A DNA stretch of 64,000 nt, from NCBI RefSeq assembly GCF_028714655.1, contig NZ_JAQTLY010000008.1, positions 1-64,000 of the forward strand. The letters run 5' to 3'. Positions 18,652 through 26,259 of this stretch are shown one piece after another. Both the position numbers and the translations under genes were made by a program. This DNA comes from Sulfurimonas sp. (GTDB taxonomy: Bacteria > Campylobacterota > Campylobacteria > Campylobacterales > Sulfurimonadaceae). Positions within the stretch are counted from its first letter, which is position 1. Each line of letters opens with the position of its first letter. The notes under the pieces were generated by a model, which saw nothing but the letters and a program-made list of their open reading frames with translations, did not search any database and was not told where the DNA came from.

Positions 18652-19149
18652 TTAAATTTTTCCGTTAAGCAGTCTTATAAGAGCGTCTGATATTTGATTG
18701 AAAGCCATTACCCTTTTTCCGTTATGTTTAGAAGCAAAGTTTTTAGCTGCTTCATATGTTGCAAACGCTACCAAATCGTCACCTGCAGGTGAAGTTACAT
18801 TGCTTCCGTAAACAAAAAAAGCACCTTTGGCGTTTATCGGTTTTAGCGTGTCAAAATCGGTAACTAGTATCTCTTTGAAATCGTTCTCGCTTTTTACTCC
18901 GATATCAAACCATTTTCCCGGAGTTTGATAGAACTCTATCATTGATTTGGGAGATGAAAAGAAAAGTTTTTTGCCGTTTGTAAGCTCTACTTTAGCAACC
19001 CATTTAGGTTCTTGATAAACTTTGATTTTTCTGACTATACAAGTTGACTCTTTGTCATAATCCATTTTGTATGATTCGTTTGCAACTAAAGTCGAAATTA
19101 GCGAGAGAGATGAAGCAATCACCAGCGATGTAAATAATTTTTTGTACAT
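18652..19149 (-). CDS. NosL-like periplasmic protein without the CxxC motif
   Basis: Exported protein of 165 residues (signal peptide about 1-23). Its fold pattern matches the second domain of the tandem-NosL protein: EPKWVAKVELTNGKKLFF, ITDF-like, INAKGAFFVYGSNVTSPAGDDLVAF, and AAKNFASKHNGKRVMAF. The usual CxxCGM is reduced to STCIVRK, leaving one Cys. It is the last gene of the nos cluster, after nosY. It may bind copper differently or act as a structural partner. Confidence 0.75.
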   Translation of the reverse strand: MYKKLFTSLVIASSLSLISTLVANESYKMDYDKESTCIVRKIKVYQEPKWVAKVELTNGKKLFFSSPKSMIEFYQTPGKWFDIGVKSENDFKEILVTDFDTLKPINAKGAFFVYGSNVTSPAGDDLVAFATYEAAKNFASKHNGKRVMAFNQISDALIRLLNGKI

Positions 19150-19160
19150 AAAAACTCCTT

Positions 19161-19988
19161 TTAAACTAAATCTTTTTTTTCAAATATTTTAAAACCGGCG
19201 TAAGCAAAAGCCAATCCGATTAAAAGCGGATAGCCTATCGATAAAAGAACAAATACGCTTTGGCTCATCAAATCAAGTATATAAAATGCAACGGGACCCA
19301 TAACCGTCAGTTCGGGATCAAAAAGAGAGATAGCGGCTACTCTAAAGAGTTCCATAGGATTAATCATAGATATAAATATAATTAACTCTTCATTTAATCT
19401 TTGCTGCATCATTAGCGAGATAAGAGCTATATCAATAAAAGCAAGCAGAAATATCCATACGAAAAACGAGATTCCGAGTGCGACTTCGGATGATTTTACA
19501 AACGAAGATATAAAAAATGCAATCCCCAAAAAAGCGCTTGAGAGTGAAAAAAGCAGTCCCGTATATAAAAAGAAGATACTCCACGGAATTGCCGCACCTT
19601 TTATGAAACCGAAGATTATAGCGATAATCATAGCAAAAAGAACCGGCAGATATACCGTGATAAATCTTCCTATGATTTTACCCCAATAGTATTGTCTAAG
19701 CGAAATTGGAAAAGAGAGCATATACTCAAGTATATGATTGTCTCTGTCACCCGAGATTGAGCGAACCGTGGTTATAAGTATAAATATAGGAAGTATAACT
19801 ATGGTTATTTGGATATACATAAGCAGAAGTCTGCTGAGTCCGCTGAATCCCATAACTTGAGATTCAGTCACTCCCGCAATAAAAAAGAGGGCAATCAACC
19901 CTCCAAATACAAGAGAGTAGACCAAAAACCATTTGGCTCTTATGGACTCTTTCAAATCCAAGTATGCAATTAAATATAAATTTTTCAA
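19161..19988 (-). CDS. nosY: NosY-type ABC transporter permease
   Basis: Membrane component of the NosDFY complex, which supports copper-centre assembly on nitrous oxide reductase. The 275-residue protein has about six membrane helices and the NosY-typical segment ITTVRSISGDRDNHILEYML between the second and third helices. It lies downstream of nosF and nosL, the Wolinella arrangement. Confidence 0.9.
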   Translation of the reverse strand: MKNLYLIAYLDLKESIRAKWFLVYSLVFGGLIALFFIAGVTESQVMGFSGLSRLLLMYIQITIVILPIFILITTVRSISGDRDNHILEYMLSFPISLRQYYWGKIIGRFITVYLPVLFAMIIAIIFGFIKGAAIPWSIFFLYTGLLFSLSSAFLGIAFFISSFVKSSEVALGISFFVWIFLLAFIDIALISLMMQQRLNEELIIFISMINPMELFRVAAISLFDPELTVMGPVAFYILDLMSQSVFVLLSIGYPLLIGLAFAYAGFKIFEKKDLV

Positions 19989-19997
19989 ACTAATCCT

Positions 19998-20468
19998 TTA
20001 TTGTCCAAGTATCTGTTTTCTGATTTTTGGATTTGCCATATGTTCGCCTCTGAGCATCTTAAGCTTTACTTCATCTATCTTTATGAAGCTCTCTTTTTTG
20101 TATTCATAAGCGCTAAATCCATAATTCATAGGTGTTTTTTCACTAATCGTAAAATATGCCGCAGAAGCTTCTATATATCTATGCGTGTCGTTTGTAAAAA
20201 CTTCTGTTTTTGCCGCATCTATATCTATGTTTTTATCTTTAGCCCATAGAACCAAACATCCTATATCGTCAAAATAGTAACTGTTCGTATCTTTTAATAT
20301 CTTTGCCGTATGGATATTTGATGAGGGCAGTTCCATATTGCATTTTGAGCAAACTTTATGATTAGCGTCTCTCTCTTTGGAAGATGAGGCTTCCGAAGTG
20401 TTGCAACCGGTTATAAAAAACAGGAGTAGAAAATTTAAGATAAAAAATAAAAATCTAAAATTTCTCAT
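19998..20468 (-). CDS. nosL: Copper chaperone lipoprotein NosL
   Basis: Periplasm-facing lipoprotein that binds Cu(I) for NosZ maturation. The 156-residue protein has lipobox ITGC (Cys22), the metal motif CSKCNM (Cys40, Cys43, Met45), then FDDIGCLVLW and TPMNYGFSAY. It overlaps nosF by 14 bases and sits between nosF and nosY, the two subunits of one transporter. It is the standard NosL of this cluster and is paralogous to 17560-17988. Confidence 0.92.
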   Translation of the reverse strand: MRNFRFLFFILNFLLLFFITGCNTSEASSSKERDANHKVCSKCNMELPSSNIHTAKILKDTNSYYFDDIGCLVLWAKDKNIDIDAAKTEVFTNDTHRYIEASAAYFTISEKTPMNYGFSAYEYKKESFIKIDEVKLKMLRGEHMANPKIRKQILGQ

Positions 20469-21093
20469 CTGAAACTATTTTTCCCAAGTCCATATATATT
20501 TGTCTGTTTACAAGTTCTTGAACCTCTTCAAGTCTGTGCGTAACAAAGAGAAGAACTTTTTCATCCTCATTTTGTTTTAAGAGTCTATAAAAATCATCCC
20601 TTGCTTTTGGGTCAAGATTTGCAGTCGGTTCGTCGTATATAATGATACTGCTTTTTTTAGCCAAACTTATTGCAATAAGCAGTTTTTGCTTCATTCCGCC
20701 GCTTAGTTTGAAAAAAGATTTATAGAGATTGGACTTGATGTCAAGTTTCATCTCATTTGAGTAGTGTTCAATGAGTTCTTTGTCTATATCCGTACTCATA
20801 CAAACATACTGCATAAGTTCTTGGATATTTAATTTAATCGGGGGAGGGAGTTGCGGTACGAAACTGATGTTTTGCAGCACTTTGACTCTATCTTTAACAG
20901 GGCAAAAACCGTCTATCAAAACTTTCCCAAAATCAGGATGGTAGTATCCGAGGATTGAACGGATGAGGGTTGTTTTTCCTGCACCGTTTGCGCCCATTAA
21001 TGCTATGGAGTCATTTTTGTTAAATTCGCAGCTGACATCATCAAGAGATATATGCGAACCGAATTTTTTTGTAAGATTTGAGATAGTTATCAT
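20455..21093 (-). CDS. nosF: NosF-type ABC transporter ATP-binding protein
   Basis: ATPase that drives NosDFY. The 212-residue protein has Walker A GANGAGKTT, the signature LSGGMKQKLLIAISLA, and Walker B SIIIYDEPTANLDP. It starts 2 bases after nosH ends on the minus strand and overlaps nosL. Confidence 0.93.
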   Translation of the reverse strand: MITISNLTKKFGSHISLDDVSCEFNKNDSIALMGANGAGKTTLIRSILGYYHPDFGKVLIDGFCPVKDRVKVLQNISFVPQLPPPIKLNIQELMQYVCMSTDIDKELIEHYSNEMKLDIKSNLYKSFFKLSGGMKQKLLIAISLAKKSSIIIYDEPTANLDPKARDDFYRLLKQNEDEKVLLFVTHRLEEVQELVNRQIYMDLGKIVSDEKF

Positions 21094-21095
21094 CT

Positions 21096-22001
21096 TTATA
21101 CCAAACTTTTTAGTCTAAAATCAAATTTTAGCGCATCTGCATGACAAACATCAATACATCTTCCGCAAAGTGTACAGTCGGCACCGGTTATATACTCTCT
21201 TGTTATACCTTTTTCTTCTCTTTGTTTGTCATATTTTGCTTTAGTAATCTCTAAAACTTGATTTTCAAAACAGACATCATGGCAAACCATACAGTGGTCA
21301 CAATTGTCATTCCACTCAACTCTTAGAGCTGAAATTTTTCCTATGTAGCCGTATGTAGTTCCAATCGGGCAGATGTATGTACACCAAGCTCTGCGAGAGT
21401 AAAAAACTTCAATAGCAAAAACGACTACTACCCAAATCAAAGCCAAGCTCCAACCGTAAGCAATCATTCTGCTTAGAATACCGACTACATTAAAAGTTTC
21501 AAAAACCAAAAAACCGCTAAAAAGCGATAGAATTAAAAAGATAGCCCAAAAGATATGTCTGACTCTGTGATCAAATTTTCTCTCTTTGATAATTTTTTTA
21601 TTTACCAGAGTATTATGCCATTTTTCGCCGATTTCGCTAAGAATCCCATAAGGGCAAACCCAAGCGCAGTAGCTTCTTCCGCCTATTAAAAGATAAAAAA
21701 TCAGGATAGTTACGGTTCCGATTACCATATTTACGGGCAGTTCGTGAGTCGCCAGAAAAAGCTCCATAGTAGTAAATATATCTATAAGGTGAAAACCTAA
21801 AAATCTTGAACCGTTTAGCGTTCCTTCCAGCGTTTGAATATCAATCGAAAAAGATAGAAAAAATAGCAGATGTATAGATAAAACAAGTATCCATCTCTTC
21901 ATTCTATAGCTAAAAAATTTCTTTCCATCTCTTGAAGTGTCAAAAAATGTCGACCAAAACGAAGAATGTTTTACTGTTTCTCTATTGTTATACTTATCCA
22001 T
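21096..22001 (-). CDS. nosH: NosH/NapH-type quinol-linked iron-sulfur membrane protein
   Basis: Membrane protein of the NapH/MauN family that, with NosG, is thought to pass electrons from menaquinol toward the periplasm. The 301-residue protein has four membrane helices and two cytoplasmic CxxxCP motifs (CAWVCPYG, CTYICPIG). It ends with two [4Fe-4S] motifs, CDHCMVCHDVC and CTLCGRCIDVC. It belongs to the clade II nos cluster. Confidence 0.92.
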   Translation of the reverse strand: MDKYNNRETVKHSSFWSTFFDTSRDGKKFFSYRMKRWILVLSIHLLFFLSFSIDIQTLEGTLNGSRFLGFHLIDIFTTMELFLATHELPVNMVIGTVTILIFYLLIGGRSYCAWVCPYGILSEIGEKWHNTLVNKKIIKERKFDHRVRHIFWAIFLILSLFSGFLVFETFNVVGILSRMIAYGWSLALIWVVVVFAIEVFYSRRAWCTYICPIGTTYGYIGKISALRVEWNDNCDHCMVCHDVCFENQVLEITKAKYDKQREEKGITREYITGADCTLCGRCIDVCHADALKFDFRLKSLV

Positions 22002-22097
22002 TTAAAGCTCCATTGTTTTTACTTTTTGACTTCTTTCATAACTAAAAATTAGATTCCAAATGACTAAAGGAAATACTTTTGTGGCACAAGTTTATCA

Positions 22098-22144
22098 ATG
22101 ACGAGATTTCCGACTTTCGTCATCCTGAACTTGATTCAGTATCT
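22098..22144. repeat. REP-like palindromic element in the nosC2-nosH gap
   Basis: The 167-base gap between nosC2 and nosH holds an inverted repeat with arms ATGACGA (22098-22104) and TCGTCAT (22117-22123). It runs into a second hairpin, CTGAA-CTTGA-TTCAG (22125-22139). The CGTCATCCTGAACTTGATTC string resembles dispersed intergenic repeats common in many bacterial genomes. The rest of this gap shows nothing else. Confidence 0.6.
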
Positions 22145-22168
22145 TTAGTTTGAAAGAAGTCTATTCAA

Positions 22169-22681
22169 TTATTTGTTAACAGCTCCGGTACCGTTAGAAA
22201 AATTTCCGATTTCATCGGCATATTTTTTCAACTCTTCTTCGCTGATATTGATCAATAGCCCTTTCATAATTATGTTCTCTTTTCTTCCGGCTTTGAAATC
22301 AACTAAATCTTTATATATTTTATCTGCATTTTGTCCATAAAGTTTCGGTCCCATCAGTTTTCTTCCCTCTTGCATTCCCGAACCGTCTACACCGTGGCAA
22401 GCGGAACATCTAGCTTTATACTCGGCGCTAACTTTGACTTGTCCGACATTTCCCGCCTTCTCTTTAAGTGCGCTTAGCTGTTCTTGCTCTTTTTCTCTAT
22501 CGCTTTTCTCTTGCGGTGGAGTTGTGGATGTTTGTTGTTGCTGTACGACTACTGCTTTATTTCCGATGTTCTCCGTAACTTTTGCATGCTCTCCGCCATG
22601 GTAAGCTCTGCCTTTTGAGGCTGTCCATGCCATTAACGCAAATACTAAAATCGTTAAAAATCCTACAACTATATTTTTCAT
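22169..22681 (-). CDS. nosC2: Monoheme cytochrome c of the nos cluster
   Basis: Periplasmic or membrane-anchored electron carrier for N2O reduction. The 170-residue protein has an N-terminal membrane helix (about 4-22) without a clear cleavage site, a polar Gln/Lys/Glu-rich linker, and one heme site CSACH at residues 92-96. The axial Met is probably in KLMGPKLYG or IMKGLLINIS. It starts 2 bases after nosC1 ends. Confidence 0.9.
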   Translation of the reverse strand: MKNIVVGFLTILVFALMAWTASKGRAYHGGEHAKVTENIGNKAVVVQQQQTSTTPPQEKSDREKEQEQLSALKEKAGNVGQVKVSAEYKARCSACHGVDGSGMQEGRKLMGPKLYGQNADKIYKDLVDFKAGRKENIIMKGLLINISEEELKKYADEIGNFSNGTGAVNK

Positions 22682-22683
22682 AG

Positions 22684-23328
22684 CTATTTCCTCGCTTCTT
22701 TTATAATTTTGTTAAACTCAAATATCTCATTAGCTAATTCTCTTATCTCTTTTTCGTCCATTCTGTCTACTAGCCCGCTCATCAATACATTTTTTGAAGT
22801 TCCGTCTTTAAACTTAACTATTTTGTTAAATATGTAATCTGAATCTTTTCCAAGAAGCGAAGGACCGATAATGCCGTTTGCGTAGTCATTGTGACATGCA
22901 GAACATTTGACTATAAAGTTTTTACTTAATTTTTTCATTATCATAGAGACTTGAACTTGCTCATAGGGACTTCTGACATGAAGATTTGCTTCTAAAGGCG
23001 TTCTTGGATTTGTTTTTTCAGATGCATCGTTGTTGACCGGCTTTGCATTTAAATCATGAAATCCATGTGAATCATGTTCGCTTTTTGCATTGTAGTCGTA
23101 GTAGTAAGATTTACTTTGATTTTCATCATACTCCTTTTGGGCAACTTTAATCTCTTTTGCATTTTCATTTTGAACAACTTCTATCTTTTGAGTAGGAGCA
23201 GTTTGTGAAGACAATGAAGCGCTTTCATTTGTTTTGTTGTTTTTCTGACTATTGTCGCTGCATCCCGCCAAAACTGTTAGTAACAAACCAAAAGTATAAG
23301 ATAGATTCTTTAAACTATTAATTTTCAT
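22684..23328 (-). CDS. nosC1: Monoheme cytochrome c lipoprotein of the nos cluster
   Basis: Electron-carrier lipoprotein with lipobox LAGC (Cys23), a long disordered linker rich in Asn, Asp, His and Tyr (about 25-120), and one heme site CSACH at residues 142-146. The C-terminal half (IFNKIVKFKDGTSKNVLMSG) resembles NosC2, so the pair probably arose by duplication. It lies between nosG and nosC2, as in Wolinella. Confidence 0.9.
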   Translation of the reverse strand: MKINSLKNLSYTFGLLLTVLAGCSDNSQKNNKTNESASLSSQTAPTQKIEVVQNENAKEIKVAQKEYDENQSKSYYYDYNAKSEHDSHGFHDLNAKPVNNDASEKTNPRTPLEANLHVRSPYEQVQVSMIMKKLSKNFIVKCSACHNDYANGIIGPSLLGKDSDYIFNKIVKFKDGTSKNVLMSGLVDRMDEKEIRELANEIFEFNKIIKEARK

Positions 23329-23337
23329 CTTTTATCC

Positions 23338-24078
23338 TTAATTTTTATTTGCATAATACTGTTCATAAGTAACTCTTGGTTTAACAACTATTGATGGCGT
23401 AGTTGTCGGGCACACTTCTTGGCACGCTCCGCAACCGATACAGCCGTCATAAATTTGAGGTCTATTCCCGCCTCCGCTGTCTTGTACCATAGCAATAGCG
23501 CTTAAGGGATTTGGAATTGGACACATATCGGCACATAAGGTACACTGCTTGCCCTCAAAAGAGTCAAATTTCTTTAAAAGTTCAACTTCAAGCTCATGAG
23601 TATTTACTACGGAATTAGTAAATTTATGCATTCTCTTATTATAGTCCTTAGGAATAGGCGTATTTGTCATAGCAATACATGTGTTTGGAAATTCAAGTAC
23701 GGCAATCCCCATTTTAATATCTTGCGGTTTTTCGCAGTGGTGATCCAATGCTCCGCTTGGACATGCAAGTACGCATGGTACGGCGCTGCAAGCATAACAG
23801 CCTCTTTCATTTGCATCTATGTACGGTGTGCCGACGCCGTGACCCATACCAAAATCTGAAAGTTTTATAGAATGGTAAGGGCAAACTTGAAGACATTGAC
23901 CGCATTTTATACATAGTGCCAGAAATTTTTTCTCATCAACAGCACCAGGCGGTCTTAATCTGTTTTCGGCTTTGAGTACATAAGGGCTAAATACCATTCC
24001 TCCGCCTAAAACAAGTCCAAGTACTCCTAGCGTAGAGTATTTGATAAACTCTCGTTTGTCTGTTTTAACTTTTTCCAT
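23338..24078 (-). CDS. nosG: NosG/NapG-type periplasmic iron-sulfur protein
   Basis: Ferredoxin-like protein with four [4Fe-4S] motifs (CIKCGQCLQVC, CYACSAVPCVLAC, CTLCADMC and CIGCGACQEVC). It works with NosH in quinol oxidation. The N-terminus has a Tat-like layout (DKREFIKYSTLGVLGLVLGG), but the usual RR pair is replaced by KR. Export may still use Tat because the clusters need cytoplasmic assembly. Confidence 0.92.
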   Translation of the reverse strand: MEKVKTDKREFIKYSTLGVLGLVLGGGMVFSPYVLKAENRLRPPGAVDEKKFLALCIKCGQCLQVCPYHSIKLSDFGMGHGVGTPYIDANERGCYACSAVPCVLACPSGALDHHCEKPQDIKMGIAVLEFPNTCIAMTNTPIPKDYNKRMHKFTNSVVNTHELEVELLKKFDSFEGKQCTLCADMCPIPNPLSAIAMVQDSGGGNRPQIYDGCIGCGACQEVCPTTTPSIVVKPRVTYEQYYANKN

Positions 24079-24080
24079 GT

Positions 24081-25298
24081 TTATCCTTCAGTCTTAACTA
24101 TTGGTTTTTTATCTTCAAGTAAAAAAAGCGGCTTTGTAAAAGGAGCCAGTTTCGCCAAAAAATTTAGCAAAGAGATAACAGGCGATCCGTAAAAAAATTT
24201 TACATTTGGATTATAAAGCCAAAGCTGATCCGCATATCGATAAACTTTGTGCGGCGTGTCACCTATGTTGTCGCCGTTTCTATCGAAACCTTCGTAATTA
24301 TCCCAATAATTTTCTCTTATATCATTGTTATAAGTCTTGCTTGATTTACCGTCATTTACGACATCTTCGATATTTCCCATTATCTTATTGTTCTTTATAA
24401 TATTATCTTCACTTAGTGAATGGAAATGAAGTGCTTCGGCATTGTATAATATTTTATTGTTTTCAATCCAGTTGTTAGTCTCCGGTTCAAACGGAGATCT
24501 GTCGATATAAAGACCCTGTGCGCAGTAAAGAATAGTATTGTCTTTTATGGTAAAGTTCGTAACCTCTTTTAGCCCTATGCCCATTCCGGTGGCACCCAAA
24601 GAACTTTTTATTATATTGCCTGATGCAACGGTATCTTTTGAGTACATAAAAAATATCCCTACGGAGTTGTATTGATATCTATTATTTATTACATTGTTTT
24701 TACCGGCATACATAAAGTGAAGAGAATATCTGCAATACTCGCCGACATTCTCTTCTATGGTATTTCCGTGGCTATACCAAACAACCATATCACGCGAGCG
24801 AATAAGCGAGTTTTTTTTGACAATATTGTTGTTGCTATACCAAAGTCTTAAACCGTCTCCTTTGAGTCCAAGCTCAAAATTTTTCGATGTAATTTTATTG
24901 TTTGATATTACGGAGTTGCTTACCATTTGCATATCAATGCCAAATAGACAATCTTCTATTACACAATCACTAACTTCGCACTGCTTCGCTTCAGATATAG
25001 TGATGGCAGCATCAATTTTTTCATGCCTTGCACCGCTGTTTATAATTTTTAAATTTTTCAGCGTTACAAAAGAACTTTTAACCGTTATTACGGTTCCGTC
25101 TCCCTCTCCGTCAATAATAACGCCGTTTTCTCTGCCTATAATCGTCAAAGGCTTGTCTATAGTTATTTTACCTTTATAGACTCCCGCAGGCAATTTTAAA
25201 ATTGATCCGCTAGGAGCATTGTCAATCGCCTCTTGTAGCACACCGGCACTTAACTCGGCGGTAAGAAAAACTATAGTGAAGAGGAAAATTCTAAACAT
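24081..25298 (-). CDS. nosD: NosD periplasmic copper-insertion protein
   Basis: Right-handed beta-helix protein that, with NosF and NosY, helps build the copper centres of NosZ. The 405-residue product has a signal peptide (about 1-17) and many repeated beta-helix turns such as VISNNKITS and VINNRYQYNSVGIFFMYSKD. It ends with a hydrophobic C-terminal region. It starts 2 bases after nosB ends. Confidence 0.93.
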   Translation of the reverse strand: MFRIFLFTIVFLTAELSAGVLQEAIDNAPSGSILKLPAGVYKGKITIDKPLTIIGRENGVIIDGEGDGTVITVKSSFVTLKNLKIINSGARHEKIDAAITISEAKQCEVSDCVIEDCLFGIDMQMVSNSVISNNKITSKNFELGLKGDGLRLWYSNNNIVKKNSLIRSRDMVVWYSHGNTIEENVGEYCRYSLHFMYAGKNNVINNRYQYNSVGIFFMYSKDTVASGNIIKSSLGATGMGIGLKEVTNFTIKDNTILYCAQGLYIDRSPFEPETNNWIENNKILYNAEALHFHSLSEDNIIKNNKIMGNIEDVVNDGKSSKTYNNDIRENYWDNYEGFDRNGDNIGDTPHKVYRYADQLWLYNPNVKFFYGSPVISLLNFLAKLAPFTKPLFLLEDKKPIVKTEG

Positions 25299-25300
25299 AT

Positions 25301-26083
25301 CTATAAATTCGACTCTTTAAGAGCTTTTTGCTTTGCAAAAAAAGCAAGTAGGCTTAATAAACTAATTACGACAATTAGATAAAAACCTATAGCCGGATAT
25401 GAATGAGTTACGAACTGAGCTATTTTCCCATCACCAAAAACCGTCGGCATAAAAGGTTTTATTTTAAATGCTCCCCAATCATGAAGATTGTGTCCAAACC
25501 AATATAGCCAATATGAATAATCGGCAATAAAAAGCAGTGGAAGCGATGCAGGTATCAAGACAATATAGTTTAAAAATTTTGAATTATAAGCTATAAAATA
25601 GACTATTCCCAAAGAGAGAGCCAAAAGAGCGTAAATGCCGATTTCTCTCTCAATTATACCGCCAATCCACATCGGATCCATCCCGACATAGTGGTTGATT
25701 GTATTCATTTCATGTACTTCTCCGCTATAACCGTCAAAATGAAAATATACGGGGATACCTTCAGGAAACGCCTCTTTAGGATAGTTTGGAGCTTCAAGCG
25801 AAACTGCCCAAATCGGCAGTGAAGCAACACCGATTTCTGATGAAGAGTCTATCATTTTTTCTAAATTGTTATGAGCATCTTTGGGAGTAGTAACACTTTT
25901 ATATCTGCCTTGGTTGTATAGATTCCAAATAGTTTTACTAAAAGATGAGACTTCATCTTTCTTTCCGGCGTCAATTTGGTTTAGCGTACCGTGAAAAGCA
26001 ATCATCGGAAGAGTAAAAGAGAGCGTTAAAATAACTAAAGCTAAAGTTGCAAAAAACTTTGCCTTTATTAAACTTTTGTTCAT
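25301..26083 (-). CDS. nosB: NosB-like membrane protein
   Basis: Integral membrane protein found between nosZ and nosD in clade II clusters; its role is not established. It has an N-terminal helix (about residues 10-32), a large periplasmic loop, and three more helices. The loop includes LPIWAVSLEAPNYPKEAFPE and HVDGY-like segments rich in His. ATG 26083 is chosen because AGGA lies 10 bases upstream. The longer frame to 26137 would run through a strong hairpin. Confidence 0.82.
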   Translation of the reverse strand: MNKSLIKAKFFATLALVILTLSFTLPMIAFHGTLNQIDAGKKDEVSSFSKTIWNLYNQGRYKSVTTPKDAHNNLEKMIDSSSEIGVASLPIWAVSLEAPNYPKEAFPEGIPVYFHFDGYSGEVHEMNTINHYVGMDPMWIGGIIEREIGIYALLALSLGIVYFIAYNSKFLNYIVLIPASLPLLFIADYSYWLYWFGHNLHDWGAFKIKPFMPTVFGDGKIAQFVTHSYPAIGFYLIVVISLLSLLAFFAKQKALKESNL

Positions 26084-26103
26084 AGCAAATGTTCCTTTTT
26101 TGT

Positions 26104-26147
26104 AAAATAAAACTTGAAGATTAAAAATAACCCTCAAGTTTTATTTT
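26104..26147 (-). other. Long hairpin in the nosB leader
   Basis: Perfect 14-bp arms AAAATAAAACTTGA and TCAAGTTTTATTTT enclose a 16-base loop just upstream of the nosB ribosome binding site. It could be a second terminator or a structure that protects the 5' end of a processed nosBDGC message. Confidence 0.65.
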
Positions 26148-26212
26148 GATAAGTATTATATAACTAAATTTCTTTTATAAGCTTAAATAATAAAAAAATA
26201 ATCAACCAAAAA

Positions 26213-26241
26213 AAAAGGGGAGGAAAAATTCCTCCCCTTTT
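26213..26241 (-). terminator. Strong rho-independent terminator after nosZ
   Basis: Perfect 13-bp stem with arms AAAAGGGGAGGAA and TTCCTCCCCTTTT and a 3-base loop. On the minus strand it is followed by a run of six T. It lies 19 bases after the nosZ stop and should make nosZ message more abundant than the rest of the operon. Confidence 0.92.
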
Positions 26242-26259
26242 TATAACTAAATCTATCTA

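Noticed and set aside
23338-24078. Canonical twin-arginine signal in NosG
   Set aside because: The N-terminus has KR rather than RR ahead of the hydrophobic stretch, so only a Tat-like layout is claimed.
24757-25179. 140-codon plus-strand frame opposite nosD
   Set aside because: It mirrors the repetitive beta-helix coding of nosD and lacks start signals or recognisable motifs.
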